From Adiantum capillus-veneris (Eukaryota; Streptophyta; Polypodiopsida; Polypodiales; Pteridaceae), in assembly GCA_014529385.2 (NCBI GenBank), contig CM043953.1, positions 72,175,872 to 72,239,871 on the forward strand: DNA of 64,000 nucleotides. The letters are read 5' to 3'. Shown here one piece after another: positions 32,971 through 46,090 of this stretch. Every line of letters starts with the position of its first letter. The stretch's first letter is position 1. The notes under the pieces were generated by a model, which worked only from the letters and a program-made list of their open reading frames with translations, had not been told where the DNA came from and ran no database searches. The position numbers and the translations under genes are program-made.

Positions 32971-33639
32971 ATGGCGACACAAGGGTTTAGAAGGTTACAA
33001 ACATTGTGGACTACATGCCAGTGCGAGGTTCGAAAAAGCGGATTGCAAGAAGCTAGACCCTTTTCCACGTGCAAGATCATTTCTCCCCAAACTATTCCTT
33101 TCTTTGCACAATGGAGAGTATTCTCACATCTCAGAGCTTCCTTTGCCACTTTTAGAGCATTCTCTGCACAAGCATCTTCAAAGGAACCCGCACCTACAGA
33201 AGAAGCAGGAGAGAAAGATGCTGTGAAGAAAAGACAGCGTAAAAAGAAGACATTCCTGGAGGTAGCTCAGTTTCTTCCCGATTGGGGTGTAGGAGCCAAG
33301 TTCACAAAGTCTCATTGGCCTGCAGGAAATTTTTACAAAGTGACGAAGGTGAAGGTGTACAAGAGTGGGAGGCATGGAGCAGCATGGGGTGTTTTCCATC
33401 AAAATGAATCGGCCAAGACAGGAGAGGTGCAAAGAATCGACGGTGTAAACAAGCCTTGCTGGCACTATGTTCCTGACATAGATCTCTCTCCATTGATATG
33501 GAAGCGAGCAGCAGATGCACGCCCAGTTAAGCCCATCCCGCTTACATCTGCCGATTACCAGAAGCTTACAGGTTCTCATATGTTGCTGAAAGAAGTTCGA
33601 GAAGTTTGCAGGGCGGAAGGGCTGGTGTCTCTTTTATGA
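32971..33639 (+). CDS. mS34: Mitochondrial small-subunit ribosomal protein mS34 (putative)
   Basis: A 222-residue, single-exon intact frame and the only clear host gene in the window. Residues 1 to about 66 are Arg/Ser-rich with almost no acidic residues, as in a mitochondrial presequence, with a plausible cleavage near RAFSAQ (62-67). A basic stretch KKRQRKKK (86-93) leads into FLEVAQFLPDWGVGAKF (95-111) and KSHW (113-116). These match the opening of plant mS34 proteins, small proteins of the mitochondrial ribosome (family MRP-S34), as does GRHGAAWGVFH further on (133-143). The start at 32,971 is preferred because the frame further upstream only reads the GA repeat. The C-terminal 40 residues are less familiar. 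It would act in the mitochondrial small ribosomal subunit. Identification is from motif memory, not a search. Confidence 0.72.
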   Translation: MATQGFRRLQTLWTTCQCEVRKSGLQEARPFSTCKIISPQTIPFFAQWRVFSHLRASFATFRAFSAQASSKEPAPTEEAGEKDAVKKRQRKKKTFLEVAQFLPDWGVGAKFTKSHWPAGNFYKVTKVKVYKSGRHGAAWGVFHQNESAKTGEVQRIDGVNKPCWHYVPDIDLSPLIWKRAADARPVKPIPLTSADYQKLTGSHMLLKEVREVCRAEGLVSLL

Positions 33640-33855
33640 TGGTCTGTAGAGAGAGTAGCGGTCAGGTGAAGTCATTTCCCATTTTTTGAGCAAGAATGAT
33701 GATGTATTGCATGTGTGTGGAGGGTGACCTTATCCATCAAGAATACATGGAACTTCAAGATTTTGTAAGTCCTGCCAAATTGATTTGGGATTCGGTTTCA
33801 AATATATGTTTGTGTTTTCTGCTGCAAATAAGACCTTTAAAAGAGTAGGATACTC

Positions 33856-35232
<1,377 letters not shown>

Positions 35233-35236
35233 CTCT

Positions 35237-35283
<47 letters not shown>
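35233..35283. repeat. (GA)n microsatellite
   Basis: About 25 GA units following TGTGTGTCTCTATTT. Confidence 0.97.
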
Positions 35284-35288
<5 letters not shown>

Positions 35289-37549
35289 AGGTTTTCTAAC
35301 GTCGTAGGATCAATCCCAAGAGACCTACTGAGTGCCAAAATTTGCATAATTTGTTGCAATGGCACTTTCATAATTTGTGATGATGATAACGGCACTTGTC
35401 TTCTCCAACTTGCTAGTCAACATGTGTGTAGCTCACTACAAAAGCTCGCTACTGGCCAACCCTAAGTGAGACGAGAAACCCAATAATGGCAGCTACATCA
35501 ATATCTAATTGTGCCAACCAATGTGCCGTTATGCTTGTCGCATTGGTGCAATAAGGTTTCAAGCACCACGTCATTAAGCATGCAAATTTGCTATGGTGCT
35601 AGCTTTCAGTATTTGATTGTGTCAACCAAAGTGCCTTTATGCATCCCACATTGGTGGGATACGGTAAATCGAGCTCCAAATGAGAGGGCTTCATTCAACA
35701 CCTCCTCTCATCATGTTTTTTTTGCTCATACAATGTTTGAAAGCATGTCACATTGGTGTAGTAAGGTTTTGGGCACCAAATGGGGGATGAGGGGGATGCT
35801 CCTCCTATCTTGATCCTCATTAGGAATCCTTTGCGCTCTCATCCTGTACGCTATTATGCATACTGCGTAAACACGGTGTGTGCTTATGCAGTGTGTTTCA
35901 AGAATAAAACAAGATAGCATCTAGAGATCATATTTAATTGTCTTTTTGTAATTGCATCATTACAATCACTCAATTTGATAACATTGACGTGTGTCTATCT
36001 CATGCAAAATAATTGCACAACTTAATTATATATTACATTTTATGTACCAATATATATTTATCTAAAGGTTATTCAAGAAGATGTGGTGAGAATGCATCAA
36101 ATTCTTTGCCTATGTGGAGTGAGCATGTTAGTTTGATCACACAACGGGTTAGTTTGGTCGCAAAGACAGAGATTCAAGATGGAAATGATAGTCAAGATAT
36201 AGGTTTAGGGTCTCTATATGAGTTAAAATAGGAGGAAACACCAATTAAAGCCTCATTTCAGATAGATCCCTTTGAAACAAGACTAGAAATGTGCAAGTGT
36301 TGTTGATGGGGATGATAGCGCATTACATATGGAGAAAGGGGAGGATATATTGTCCAAAACTAGAGTTTTTAGTTGCCTTGAGTATCATCATGTGCCACTA
36401 TGAAGGCTCATTCCACATGCGAGAGTTTGGGGCTTGAAATATGATGTAGTCAGTGCTTTAAAGTCTACATTTTCTAGTGAAGGATATATCAAAGGGTAGG
36501 GAGCATTCATTGTTTCTTTGAACACATGTCAAAGGAGAAAGCACAAGTGACGGTACCCTAAATATTCTTTTGATATCACTGCTCTCTTTGCTCAATACAA
36601 TAGAAGCTTATTTCTTTTTTTTTATTAAAATGCCATTATGGAGGAGTGGGATTTACCATGAGTATCAAGAAGAGCTTGTTGCACACCCTTAGTTGGAGCT
36701 CCTTACTCAAAAGATGTTCCTTTGGGAGGTTAATCGTAGAACTATGGCTTGGCAAGCAGTCATCAAAGAAACGTACACCACTAACAAAAACTGATGCTAC
36801 AAAGGTGCCAGAGATTTCTCTGTTAACATGTTTGCAGCAAACACACACACACACACAAATTTCGCTCGGTTTTTCTATTTGCTCGGTAAATTTCGCTCGG
36901 TGTATGGTAAGACTCCAACCTGCAAAACAATACCAAATCAATAAAACAAGTTTGAAAGTTAGGGGATAATACCTAAACAAAGGTCTTTCATCTTCATCAA
37001 TTGTGGGGAGCACGCATTCATTATGGACATCAAACTATTCCTTTGCCTACATGACCAGCATCATGTATCATGGCTTACTCAAGTTGACTATAAAGTCCTT
37101 CGCATGAGATTTGGCCACACAATATATGTGTGGTTAGGAGAACTATACACCTTGGGGCTTACATCCCAATGGGAATGGGATATTTCCTTGATATTCCACA
37201 AACCTTTGGGTTCTTCAACACAATCCCAAGGTGTGAAAGTCTCCCAGTATTTGTATTGGGATACTTACACACCTCGGGGCTTACATCCCGTTGGGAATGG
37301 GATATTCCTTGATATTCTACAAACTTTTGGGTTCTTCAATACAATACTCAATATCATTCCATTGACATCCATAATAAGAAGGCACCTATTGCTCACCATT
37401 ACATCTTCAAAATTGATGTATTTGATCGTTGTTCATTTAGCCACCAGTTATCCTTTGATGTAGCACCACTAAACTATATGAGTAGAAGAACACAACCTTT
37501 TTGCAATAACAAAGTTGAACCTTAGGTAACATATAAGTCTACAAGTTTT
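35284..37549. other. Interval with weak tandem repeats and no recognised gene
   Basis: A block around CACATTGGTG..TAAGGTTT..GCACC appears three times (35,540, 35,647, 35,747). A block of about 90 bases with GGGGCTTACATCCC occurs at 37,154 and 37,276 (step 122 bases). An (AC)n tract is at about 36,840-36,857. ORFs of 60-146 codons occur, including the plus-strand one at 37,023-37,463 that spans the tandem duplication, but none resembles a known family. This interval separates the two halves of copy B. Confidence 0.4.
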
Positions 37550-38113
37550 TTACAATAGGACATGACAATTTACAAACACATTGACATCTTCAAGAGTAGC
37601 GTGAAATGACACTACGTGATTTTTAGATTTCATAAGGAAGAGTAGGGAGAGGGTGGTTGAGTCAATGCTATCACTTGTTTCTAAGAGCAGCACATCAAGT
37701 GTCTCCTCCGCACCTTGAGCCTTTCCCACACCTTTGGCGTCATCCATGCCTTTAGCATCCTTTGCACATTTAGCCCCTTTGGCCTCCTCCCTACCTTTAG
37801 CCTTCTCCATGACTTTGGGCTTCTCTGCACCTTTAGCCTCCTGTGAACTTTTAGCAGGTTTTGTTGCCTTCTCTGCCTTCTTCCTCCTCTTTCAAACCAG
37901 CTTATCCTCTGAAAATTTTGATGTCACATCCAAAAACTTTTCCACTGAGAGAACTTAAACTATCACCTCCTTATCAGTCACCGAAAGTTCTTCATTGATC
38001 TTCTCTCCTTTGTCAATCTCCATATCAACAACTTTCTCAATCAGATTGCTTCTCCCTTATTGGTGTTTCCCTTTCCTCTTTTACCTTCTTTTTCACATCA
38101 GCTTTCAGTTGAT

Positions 38114-38317
38114 CTTCTCCCAAGCTTGAGTCTTCATCAGGCTCAGCTTCTTTCCCTTCCATTATGTTGGCATCAAGGTCTTATACTATTTTCTGCACTT
38201 TGGCTTTCAGCCAATCTTCTCCCAAGCTTGAGCCTACCTCAAGATTAGTCCATTTCCCTTCCAGTGTGTTGGCATCAAGGTCTTGAAATATTTTGTGCAC
38301 TAACTTGTAAGTATCTT
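38114..38317 (-). repeat. 102-bp in-frame tandem duplication in gene 1 copy B
   Basis: CTTCTCCCAAGCTTGAG occurs at 38,114 and 38,216 with the surrounding 90 bases conserved. In protein this repeats the DLDAN..EGK..SSLGED..KA unit of 34 residues. Confidence 0.85.
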
Positions 38318-38869
38318 CCTGGAACATGCAAGTGGCATCTGACTTACTGTGACTAGGGAGAGCCTTTTGATCCACTAGGCTGTTGTAATGGATGTTCGCA
38401 CCAAAAGATCCTCTACCTACATATGCACAAAGATGAAAGTTTAGATCATTAATTCAAATGGTATAAACATATAGTGTTCTATACAAACACTCCACTTACT
38501 TTTCAATAATGACCTCCCTAGAACCCGGGCTTTTCCTCTAAAGGTATTGCAGTGTTGCAATGTGCATGCACTTATCTTTCATTCTCAACACAACTACAAA
38601 ACACAATGGATGGAATTTAAGGCCTACAAGGAAGCATGAAGGTATCACCCATGCAAAAAGCCTCCAAATCCTCCCCACAGGTAGCACAAGTTCCAGGCAC
38701 ATGAAATGCATTTTGAGGGTCCACAACATGACACATCTTCACACTGGACACATCTTGCTTACAAATTCGTAATGATCTTGGGTTTCTAGGCACTCATTGT
38801 TGAGCCTGGCATACTCCATCTAAAAAACAGACATACTCTATGAGCTTATCTATAAAAAAAACAATTAGC

Positions 38870-39450
38870 AAGTAAGAACACAAGAAGTACCAAAACATTA
38901 TTAAAATACTAACAAAATGACATAAAAGAGGTACCAAAACATGTCAAATTGTACTAAAATAGTTTTGTACAACACTAAATTGGTACAACAACGTACCACA
39001 AACTTGCAAGACATACCCAAGCAATACAAAATAGTTAGTACCACAACAATACCAAAAGAAATCCAAAATAGTACCCAATAAGGACCAAAATAGTATTGAA
39101 ATAGGTCAATTGTACCAAAGTAGTTCTAAACGTTGATAAATTGGTACAACAAAGTACCCAAAACTTCCAAGACAAAACCAAGAAATACCAAAGCAATACT
39201 AAATAGGTAACAATGCATTACCAAATCAATACCAAAATTGTAACAACAAAGTACCAAATATGTAACAAAACAGTACCAAAAGAGGTCGGATTGTATCAAA
39301 ACAGTTCTAAATAGCACTATATTGATACAACAAAGAACCGCAAAAATCCGAAGAGATACCCAATGAGACCCAATAACTTGTCACAAAATAAGATTCCAAA
39401 CCAATACCCCATTCAAAATACTACCAAATAAAGCATAGAAAACACCAAAA
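38870..39450. repeat. TACCAAAA repeat array in intron 1 of gene 1 copy B
   Basis: Around 30 words of the TACCAAA / GTACCAA / ACAAAGTACC type with ATAGTAC spacers. Same motif family as 25.84-26.55 and 28.62-28.87 kb, and in the same intron position as the AAGTGGT repeats of copy A. Confidence 0.8.
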
Positions 39451-39822
39451 ATATCAAAGACTGGTCGTTGTATTAAGTTTGACACATTATGTCCACTTGC
39501 AAGAGTAATGGCGTTTATTTCTACATTGGTGACATGGTTAGATGGTTGCTGAAAACATTCACAAAGCGTTGTGACTATGTCCTGGATGTGTTTGTGGGGT
39601 GTGGTGGTTTGGGGAAGGCCAACGCAGAGGAGCTACAACATTGCATGTGTTTAAAGCTATAGGATGTACTCTATGAGAGGTGTCTTTCTCCCATAGTCTG
39701 TGGACCCATGCCAAGCTAAGAGGGAGGCCTTTGTTTTTTGGGAAGATCCAAACATTTGATATTGTTGCTACTTTTATATACTAATTGTGTACGTCTTTAC
39801 CACAATTGTTTTGAGTGGTAAC

Positions 39823-40460
39823 AATGTGACTATATGGTTGGCTTGTGACTATGTTTGGCACGTGTCTATGTTGGTTTGAGAGTTACATGAGACCACCTTG
39901 TCAATCTACATGTCATACTTTTAATTCTTCTTTAGAGAGTACAATAGAAGGGTTTGTTTTTAAAAAAAATCTTTTACTAGTAGTTAACAAAGATTTATTG
40001 AAAGGGACTTTGTTAGTCTTTTCATTTTTTAGAACGTCCTTAATCTCTTGTAGAAGCCTTTATGATAAAAGTGGAGATGTATTTTTTAAATTTCTAAAGC
40101 TAAAACAACGAGACTCTAGCAAATTTTTTTGGAATATAGTTTGTGCTTATGTTTTGTCTTGGACAACTTATAGTCACAACAATGTGACTATATGGTTGGC
40201 TTGTGACTATGTTTGGCATGTGTCTATGTTGGTGTGGGAACTATATGAGACCACCTTGTGTGTCTATGTGCCATACACCCAGTTCTTCTTAAGAGAGCAT
40301 AGTGAAAGGCTTTGTTTTGGATTCTTTTTCTTTAGATAATAGTTAACAAAGATTTATTTAAAGGGACTTTTATTACTCTTTTTTTTAACACGTCCTTAAT
40401 CTCTTGTACATGCCTTTATGATAAAGGTGGAGACATATTTGTTGAAAGTTTTAATTTAGA
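39823..40460. repeat. 358-bp imperfect tandem duplication in the same intron
   Basis: AATGTGACTATATGGTTGGC at 39,823 recurs at 40,181. The units match over about 280 bases, including TAGTTAACAAAGATTTATT and ACGTCCTTAATCTCTTGTA. Just beyond it a smaller repeat, GAGGGAAAC(G/T)TTG..TTTTATGG, occurs twice (40,470 and 40,530). Confidence 0.85.
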
Positions 40461-41196
40461 ACGAGGGAAACGTTGACCAAATTTTATGGTTTTTTGGGCC
40501 TAAATATAAGTTGAAAGTTTTGAAATGAGGGAAACTTTGGCAAAATTTTATGGTTTTTTTCTCTTGAAAATTTGTTCTTGGATTGATATTGTTTACTTCT
40601 AGCCTATAGTTTGTGTGCATGTTTTATCTTGGACAAGCTGAATTATGCCATGTTGCATTGCAAAAGAACAAAAAAATAGAACTAATTGGCAAAGCACAAA
40701 AAAAGAAGCTTGCAAGAAAAAAAATTCCCCTTTCAACAGTCATACACGATGCGATAAGCTAGGAATACAATACCTCTTGCTATTGAATCTCAGCTTGGAG
40801 ATTCAGGATATTTTCAAAAACCTTCTATACCAGTAGTTGGTCCTTGTTTTCTTGAATAGAGACCTTTAGTTCTATTAGGTTTCACCACCCTCGATGTGAC
40901 ACCGGTTTTAGCAGTCTTTGCAGAGCAATGCCTCTAAATTAGGTAAGTAGACAACAATTGTCCCTCTGTTGGCTTGCTCTGGTTTTGTGAAGATGTTGCT
41001 ACCACTTTGAGTCATCCAATTAATTGAATGCAAGACACTTCCAGGGGAGGAACCATTTTGCCTCCTCCATGCCTCAATTTTACAATCAATGTCGTCATTC
41101 CTAGATACTATCATCTGCAACACTCCTTCCCCAAATCGGGCCCATGCTACTTTATGTCTTGCTGGGTCTTTTTCCACTGCATGAAATTTTTTGGAA

Positions 41197-41214
41197 CATG
41201 GATCGCGATCCATG
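41197..41214. promoter_or_regulatory. GAG-2 palindrome 1 (perfect)
   Basis: CATGGATCGCGATCCATG, a perfect 18-base palindrome at the outer edge of the element. Its function is unknown. Confidence 0.75.
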
Positions 41215-41758
41215 AACCTCATCATGATCTTTGGCTGAAATTTGACAAGTGGGTAGCTGATACCATTTGGAACAACTTTCCCAAAATAACCATTGCCAAA
41301 CAAGTTGTAAAAAGTAGACAAAAGAGTCAAAAAGAGTTCATTCTCAAAACTGCTACAACAAAATGTAGAAGTCAGTTTTGGTTGGGCAAAACTGATCCAA
41401 GTCTAGAAATTCTTTGTGGAGCAAGCTACAAAGATCATAAGATCAGCACACCAAATATTAAGTCCAAAAGTGTTGGAACACAATCCATGTACCCCGTGAG
41501 GAATTTTTGGACAAAAACTTTTTCAGCCTGTAGCAGAGACCATTGTGAACAAAATTCTTCAAAGGAACTTTGTTAAAAAAGTTCAAAAATTGGGTCAGAA
41601 GTGCAAAAAATAGTTCAAGGTGAAAACCCTAAAACAAACCTGAGGATTGACTTTTGCTTGACCTAAAGTGATCCAAATCACACAAAAACCATATAGCAGG
41701 GATCAAGAGACCAAGGGCAAGCTGTGTGTCAAGTTTCATTACCATCTAACACAGAGGT

Positions 41759-41778
41759 ACATGGATCACGATCCATGT
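41759..41778. promoter_or_regulatory. GAG-2 palindrome 2
   Basis: ACATGGATCACGATCCATGT; the central GCGC-type step is changed to AC. Confidence 0.7.
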
Positions 41779-42028
41779 TCCCTTGTCACAGACTGAGACC
41801 AAATGTGTACCCTAGCTAGAGCACATCACATGGAATCTAGTGGTCTTTTCAAAAGTGAATTTGGATATCAAAAATCAAACTAAAAGCCCAGAACTGCCAA
41901 GTATTCTGACTAGGTGCCAGAATTGACCTAATCTTCAATCCAGAGGTCCATTTTCATACATTTCTGATACCATATGATCTACTAATCGTGTTGATTCTAA
42001 TGGTACCAAGAAAAGTCTTGGGCTCCAA

Positions 42029-42048
42029 ACATGGATCACGATCCATGT
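42029..42048. promoter_or_regulatory. GAG-2 palindrome 3
   Basis: ACATGGATCACGATCCATGT, identical to palindrome 2, followed by ACCC. Confidence 0.7.
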
Positions 42049-42254
42049 ACCCATAGTGACAGCTTGACCTAAAATTTTCAAAAAAAAACTAAAAATTTAG
42101 GTCAAAAAGGAGAAAATCAAGTGACAGACTAAAAACTGTAGTGTAATGGGCATTTGACCTGTCAAAACAAGTCCAAATCCAAAAAGATTTGAGATTTATC
42201 TTGTGGACATAGAGTGCAACAAGCTACCAAGAGATCAAGTCCATATATGGTTGA

Positions 42255-42274
42255 ACATGGATCGCAATCCATTT
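42255..42274. promoter_or_regulatory. GAG-2 palindrome 4
   Basis: ACATGGATCGCAATCCATTT; one arm has decayed at two positions. Followed by ACC. Confidence 0.6.
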
Positions 42275-42379
42275 ACCTTAACCTCAAAATTTTATGAAAA
42301 TTGGTATAGAGCCTGCATATGACCTTGTCTACATACTATTAAAACTTGGGAAATTTTTGAAATTTTTTTTGACAAAGGA

Positions 42380-42399
42380 CTATGGAGTGCAATACATGT
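42380..42399. promoter_or_regulatory. GAG-2 palindrome 5 (degenerate)
   Basis: CTATGGAGTGCAATACATGT, recognised by position, by the ATG..CATGT ends and by the following ACCT. It is 125 bases after palindrome 4; a 125-base step also separates two GAG-1 palindromes. Confidence 0.45.
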
Positions 42400-42995
42400 A
42401 CCTCAGCATAGTGAGGGTATCTAAGTCGATAATCTTGTAGACATACTTGAGAACATCCCAAATCTCAAGTTTGGGCTAAAAATATCTTCTAGAGACCAAG
42501 ATACAAGCCAAGCATCCAATGTTCTAGTCCTAATACTGTCTTGAGTGTTGTTTCAAGTGCGATTCACCAAAATTACTCTAAATTTTGATAGACAACTCCA
42601 AATTGAGTTACGTAAATCAAGGAAGAAAGCTTGCGGGCAATATGACACACTTAGAATTTTTCCAGGTTTTCTAATTTTAAACTTTTAGGGTACCTAGAGA
42701 TAGTTTCCAAAGACCAAAAGACTCAAAAATTCCCGACTTTTGAGAGACCTAATCAGACGCAAAAAGGGATAAGTTGCACTAAGCCAAAGTGGGCTTGTAA
42801 GAGACTACCTTGAGAGTTTTGAGTGAGCCTCAAACATGACAAATCATCCACCACAAGGTTTTCTACTCCACTCAGAGACATGAAGACGCAAGAAATGCTA
42901 CAATGCCAACAACAGTGGGATTGAGAGAATACATAGAGGAGAGGCATCCTTTGATCAACAAACCAAACGTGAGATTCATCAAAACCAATTAATCC

Positions 42996-45900
42996 ATGAG
43001 AGTTCTAACATATTATTCTCATGAGGGCTTATATAGGTTCACAAACGGAAATCCATGTATACTCTACAAGTGTGTAGAACCCAATGCTAAGGAGTTGACC
43101 ACCCACAAGAACCTCTATGCATTCACATATACACATGCCCACGGAGTGCAAGTTTTGATGGTAGATAAGTATGGACGTGAGGACATACTTGTTGATCCAA
43201 TTGACTTAGAACAACACACATACAAGGGTACTCCGATCTCTACTTACTTTCAGCCAAAAAATATGAGAAAGTACATATTAGAGAGGATTCCACTAGAATT
43301 TTCTCCAAGACGAGAGGAGAGAGAGATGTCCGACTTTGCAAGAGATCACGAGCTTGTTAGATTGGTGACTAGACCACAACAATTAAGACCGTATCAAGTG
43401 GCTCAATGTGCTAAAACAAAATATGATGGATGAGAGGATCCATATCCTCATGTCTCACTCTTCAAACAAGTTTTGAGGGCTGAACAGATTACAGATTTCC
43501 ATACTCAATATGAGTGACTTGGGTTGACATTAGAAGGAACAGCCTTGACTTGGTTCCAACCATTGAACAGAGATGATTTTCCCAACATAGCACAACTCTT
43601 ACAAGAATTTGTAGAGGAGTTCTTGGAAAGGGGAATCAAGCATAACACAGTGTCATAGATCTAGCACTCAAACAAAAAAAGAATGAAAAAGTAAAGGAAT
43701 CTCTACTTCGCTTCAAACAGTACATAGACAGATGTCCTATGAGAAAGCTACCACAAGATGAGAGATTATCAGTTATCTTTATAAAGGCTTGAGGAATAAA
43801 ACTCTAAAAAAGGACCTACATTTGAAAGGATGCCCAACACTAGAGCAAGTCACTAGAGAAGCTCTATATCTAGTTGACAATTGCAAGGCCTACGGATAGG
43901 TGAGGTACGACTTAGAAAGCATGACTAGTGTGCCTCTTCTCCAAAGAGAGTCTCTGCAACAAAGCAAGATGTTCAAACTCCTACAATGTAGGAGTTTTGA
44001 CCAAGTGGTCAAAGAGGTGATTAGAAGGATAAACAAAATCTACATACAAAACATGAATGTACGACAGCCTCAATTGAGGAGATGTAATACCTGTGGAGGG
44101 GATCACCCCACTCCATGGTGTAGCACTCAACCGAAGCCGCAACAAATTCTAGGGAAACAACCACCTTTTTTGGTTGATGATAGAGTAGTAGTCAACTACA
44201 CTCAACCAATGCATGTGCTGTGACAACCCATGAAAAATCAGTACTCCATGGATGCGAATACGCTCATGTTCATAGCCAATCAGGAGTATGGTTTAAAGAA
44301 CATTCTCACCATGCCAGAACAACCATTGGTTGGATCATAAGCTATGAAACAAGAAGATCCATGCTATGAATGTGAAGATGACCATTGGGCACGAGGATTT
44401 CCAAACAAGGGTTGACAAATAGAAATATTTGTATTCTATGATGGTTGTGGGGGAGACCATCCACTGCAACACTGTGCTAAGAATCCAAAATACAAAGGGA
44501 AACCAACAATGAATGTTGTAGGAGTGATGCCTTCTTCAAGTGGATCCGAGGTAGAACTCACAATTTTTTTAAAGGTGATGACTCGAGCTCCAACTGAAGA
44601 AGCTACCAAAAACACAGTCGTTGAGTTGGAACCCACATTGCCACCTCAAACAAAAATTGAGAAAATATCTATGAGAACTGGAAGAAAACTAAGAAAAGCC
44701 AAACGAGAAAAAATGAAATCAACAAGGTTGAAGGGGAAAACAACTTTAGAAACAAAACTACACCAAACCAAAGAACACCTTAAACATGAGCAACAAAGCA
44801 AGAAAAATGCAAAGGGACCTAAACAATCAAAGACTGGCTTAGGCGGTTCAGCCTTGGTGGGGACAAAGTCTTTTAACCTTTAGATGCAATCCTGAAGGCC
44901 TATAAAGTTAGGCTAAAACCCAATTAAACCAAAGAGTATAGATGGCTAATGTATCCTCATCCAAGGTATGAAAAAGAGAGGTTGCAAATGTGCAAGGAGC
45001 TCATCCAAGCGGCCCAAGATCTTATGAAACCACATGTTCCAAATTCTCCAAAAATGGAGGTGCTTATCCACAAAAGAATCTAGAAAATGGAGAATCAAGG
45101 TGTTGTAAATAGAGACCAAGAAGAGCCAAAACTTGAGGCACCTTTAGATACAAGGGAAGTAGCCAATACCATAGATGGGGTGGGCTCACAAGCAGTGATG
45201 CCAAAATCCTTATGGGAATCAGAAACCAAAAAGACGGTAGTGCTACTTTATAGTCAGCACCTATCCCTAAGATAAACATGGATCACAAATTTTCTCTAGG
45301 GGATATATGATCTCTCTACGAAGATGCCACATTTGTAGTGTCTGAAGAGAGCAAACCACGCTCTCTACAAACTTTGCCATCTTTCATAGGAGAACTCGAA
45401 AAAATTTTGAGACTAGAGTGGTACCTTCTCATTGGAAAACCACACCAAAAATGATGGATACCAAGAGCTTGCATGAATTGATATCTTCTCCTATACAATG
45501 CACACTTTCTCTTTCAAAGTTGCTAAAAATTAGGCCGCATCCATGGGACCAAATGCGCAAACACATGGGAAAAATGGGGTTGAAAATCCCTTCACATGAC
45601 CAGCTTGCATATGAAAACATGGATGAAACTTCGCCTAAGAAACCATAAGCAAAACCAGTACGAGTAATAAATAAGGTGGGTGATTACCTTGAAGGCGAGG
45701 AAGGAAACACCACCTTACCATTGGAGTCCAAAGGAGTAAAGACGATTGCGATATTAGATAGTGGGGCAAGAATTGCCATTGCAACCAAGGAGATGTTGGA
45801 AAAATTGAAAGGCTGCTCTTAGGAAAACTCAAATGAAACTACAATTAGCGGACGGATACATGGAGAGACCAATTGGAATTTTAGAAAAAATCATTGTATC

Positions 45901-46090
45901 CTCGTGTGGCATTGAGTATGAGCACACCTTTGCCATATTGAATTTTGACAAGAGAAACAACTTTTATATTATATTGGGCAGACCATTCATGCATCAACTC
46001 AAAATGGTACAAGACGGGGGCTATGACTATATCTACTTGAGACACAAAGAGGTCACTTTAGTATCAAAGATCATAGTTATAGAGATGTAG
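42996..46090 (+). pseudogene. Gag-protease element GAG-2, coding part
   Basis: Plus-strand relative of GAG-1 with the same blocks in order. 42,996-43,433: N-terminal part with VDKYGREDILVDP. About 43,440-43,900: capsid region, LGLTLEGTALTWFQPLNRDDF and EFVEEFLERGIKHN, broken by stops. 44,091-44,170: zinc knuckle CNTCGGDHPTPWC, with CYECEDDHWARGF and GCGGDHPLQHC further on. 44,509-44,883: Lys-rich NPKYKGKPTMNVVGVMPSSSGSE. About 44,930-45,080: DGxxMYPHPRYEKERLQMCKE-like block. 45,661-46,090: an aspartic-protease-like domain, TIAILDSGARIAIATKE, and IILGRPFMHQLK about 70 residues later. The capsid protein packages RNA and the protease cleaves the precursor. Reverse transcriptase and integrase are not seen before 47.5 kb. 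Many stops make it non-functional. The unusual short knuckle C-X2-C-X3-H-X4-C is shared with GAG-1. Confidence 0.7.

Larger units (their letters stand above)
37550..41190 (-). pseudogene. Gene 1 of copy B: zinc-finger / coiled-coil / Lys-rich protein
   Basis: Diverged relative of the plus-strand gene at 1.46-3.68 kb. Exon 1 (about 41,190-40,774): VAWARFGEGVLQMIVSR and KIEAWRRQNG match VAWAVYAEGVIKMLRQ and KLEKWRSTNG. After stops, a coiled coil (IELKVSIQENKDQLL) leads to donor CAAGAG|GTATTG. Intron 40,773 to about 38,829 contains the TACCAAA array. Exon 2 starts at an acceptor GTTTTTTAG near 38,828 and encodes CATCGEDLEAFCMGDTFMLPC, the same C-X2-C-X16-C spacing as copy A, then FHPLCF after a frameshift. 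The C-terminal part (about 38,375-37,550) is Lys/Ala/Glu-rich (KGAEKPKVMEKAKGREEAKG) with a 102-base in-frame duplication. The 5' end is cut by the GAG-2 element at about 41,190. Multiple stops and frameshifts make it non-functional. Confidence 0.62.
41191..42995 (+). other. GAG-2 leader with five palindromes
   Basis: Non-coding DNA between the broken gene 1 of copy B and the gag frame. It carries five copies of ACATGGATC-G/A-CGATCCATGT or degenerate forms, at 41,197, 41,759, 42,029, 42,255 and 42,380, most followed by TACC(C/T) or a variant. The LTR edges could not be set; the left edge is estimated from where homology to gene 1 of copy A stops. Confidence 0.6.
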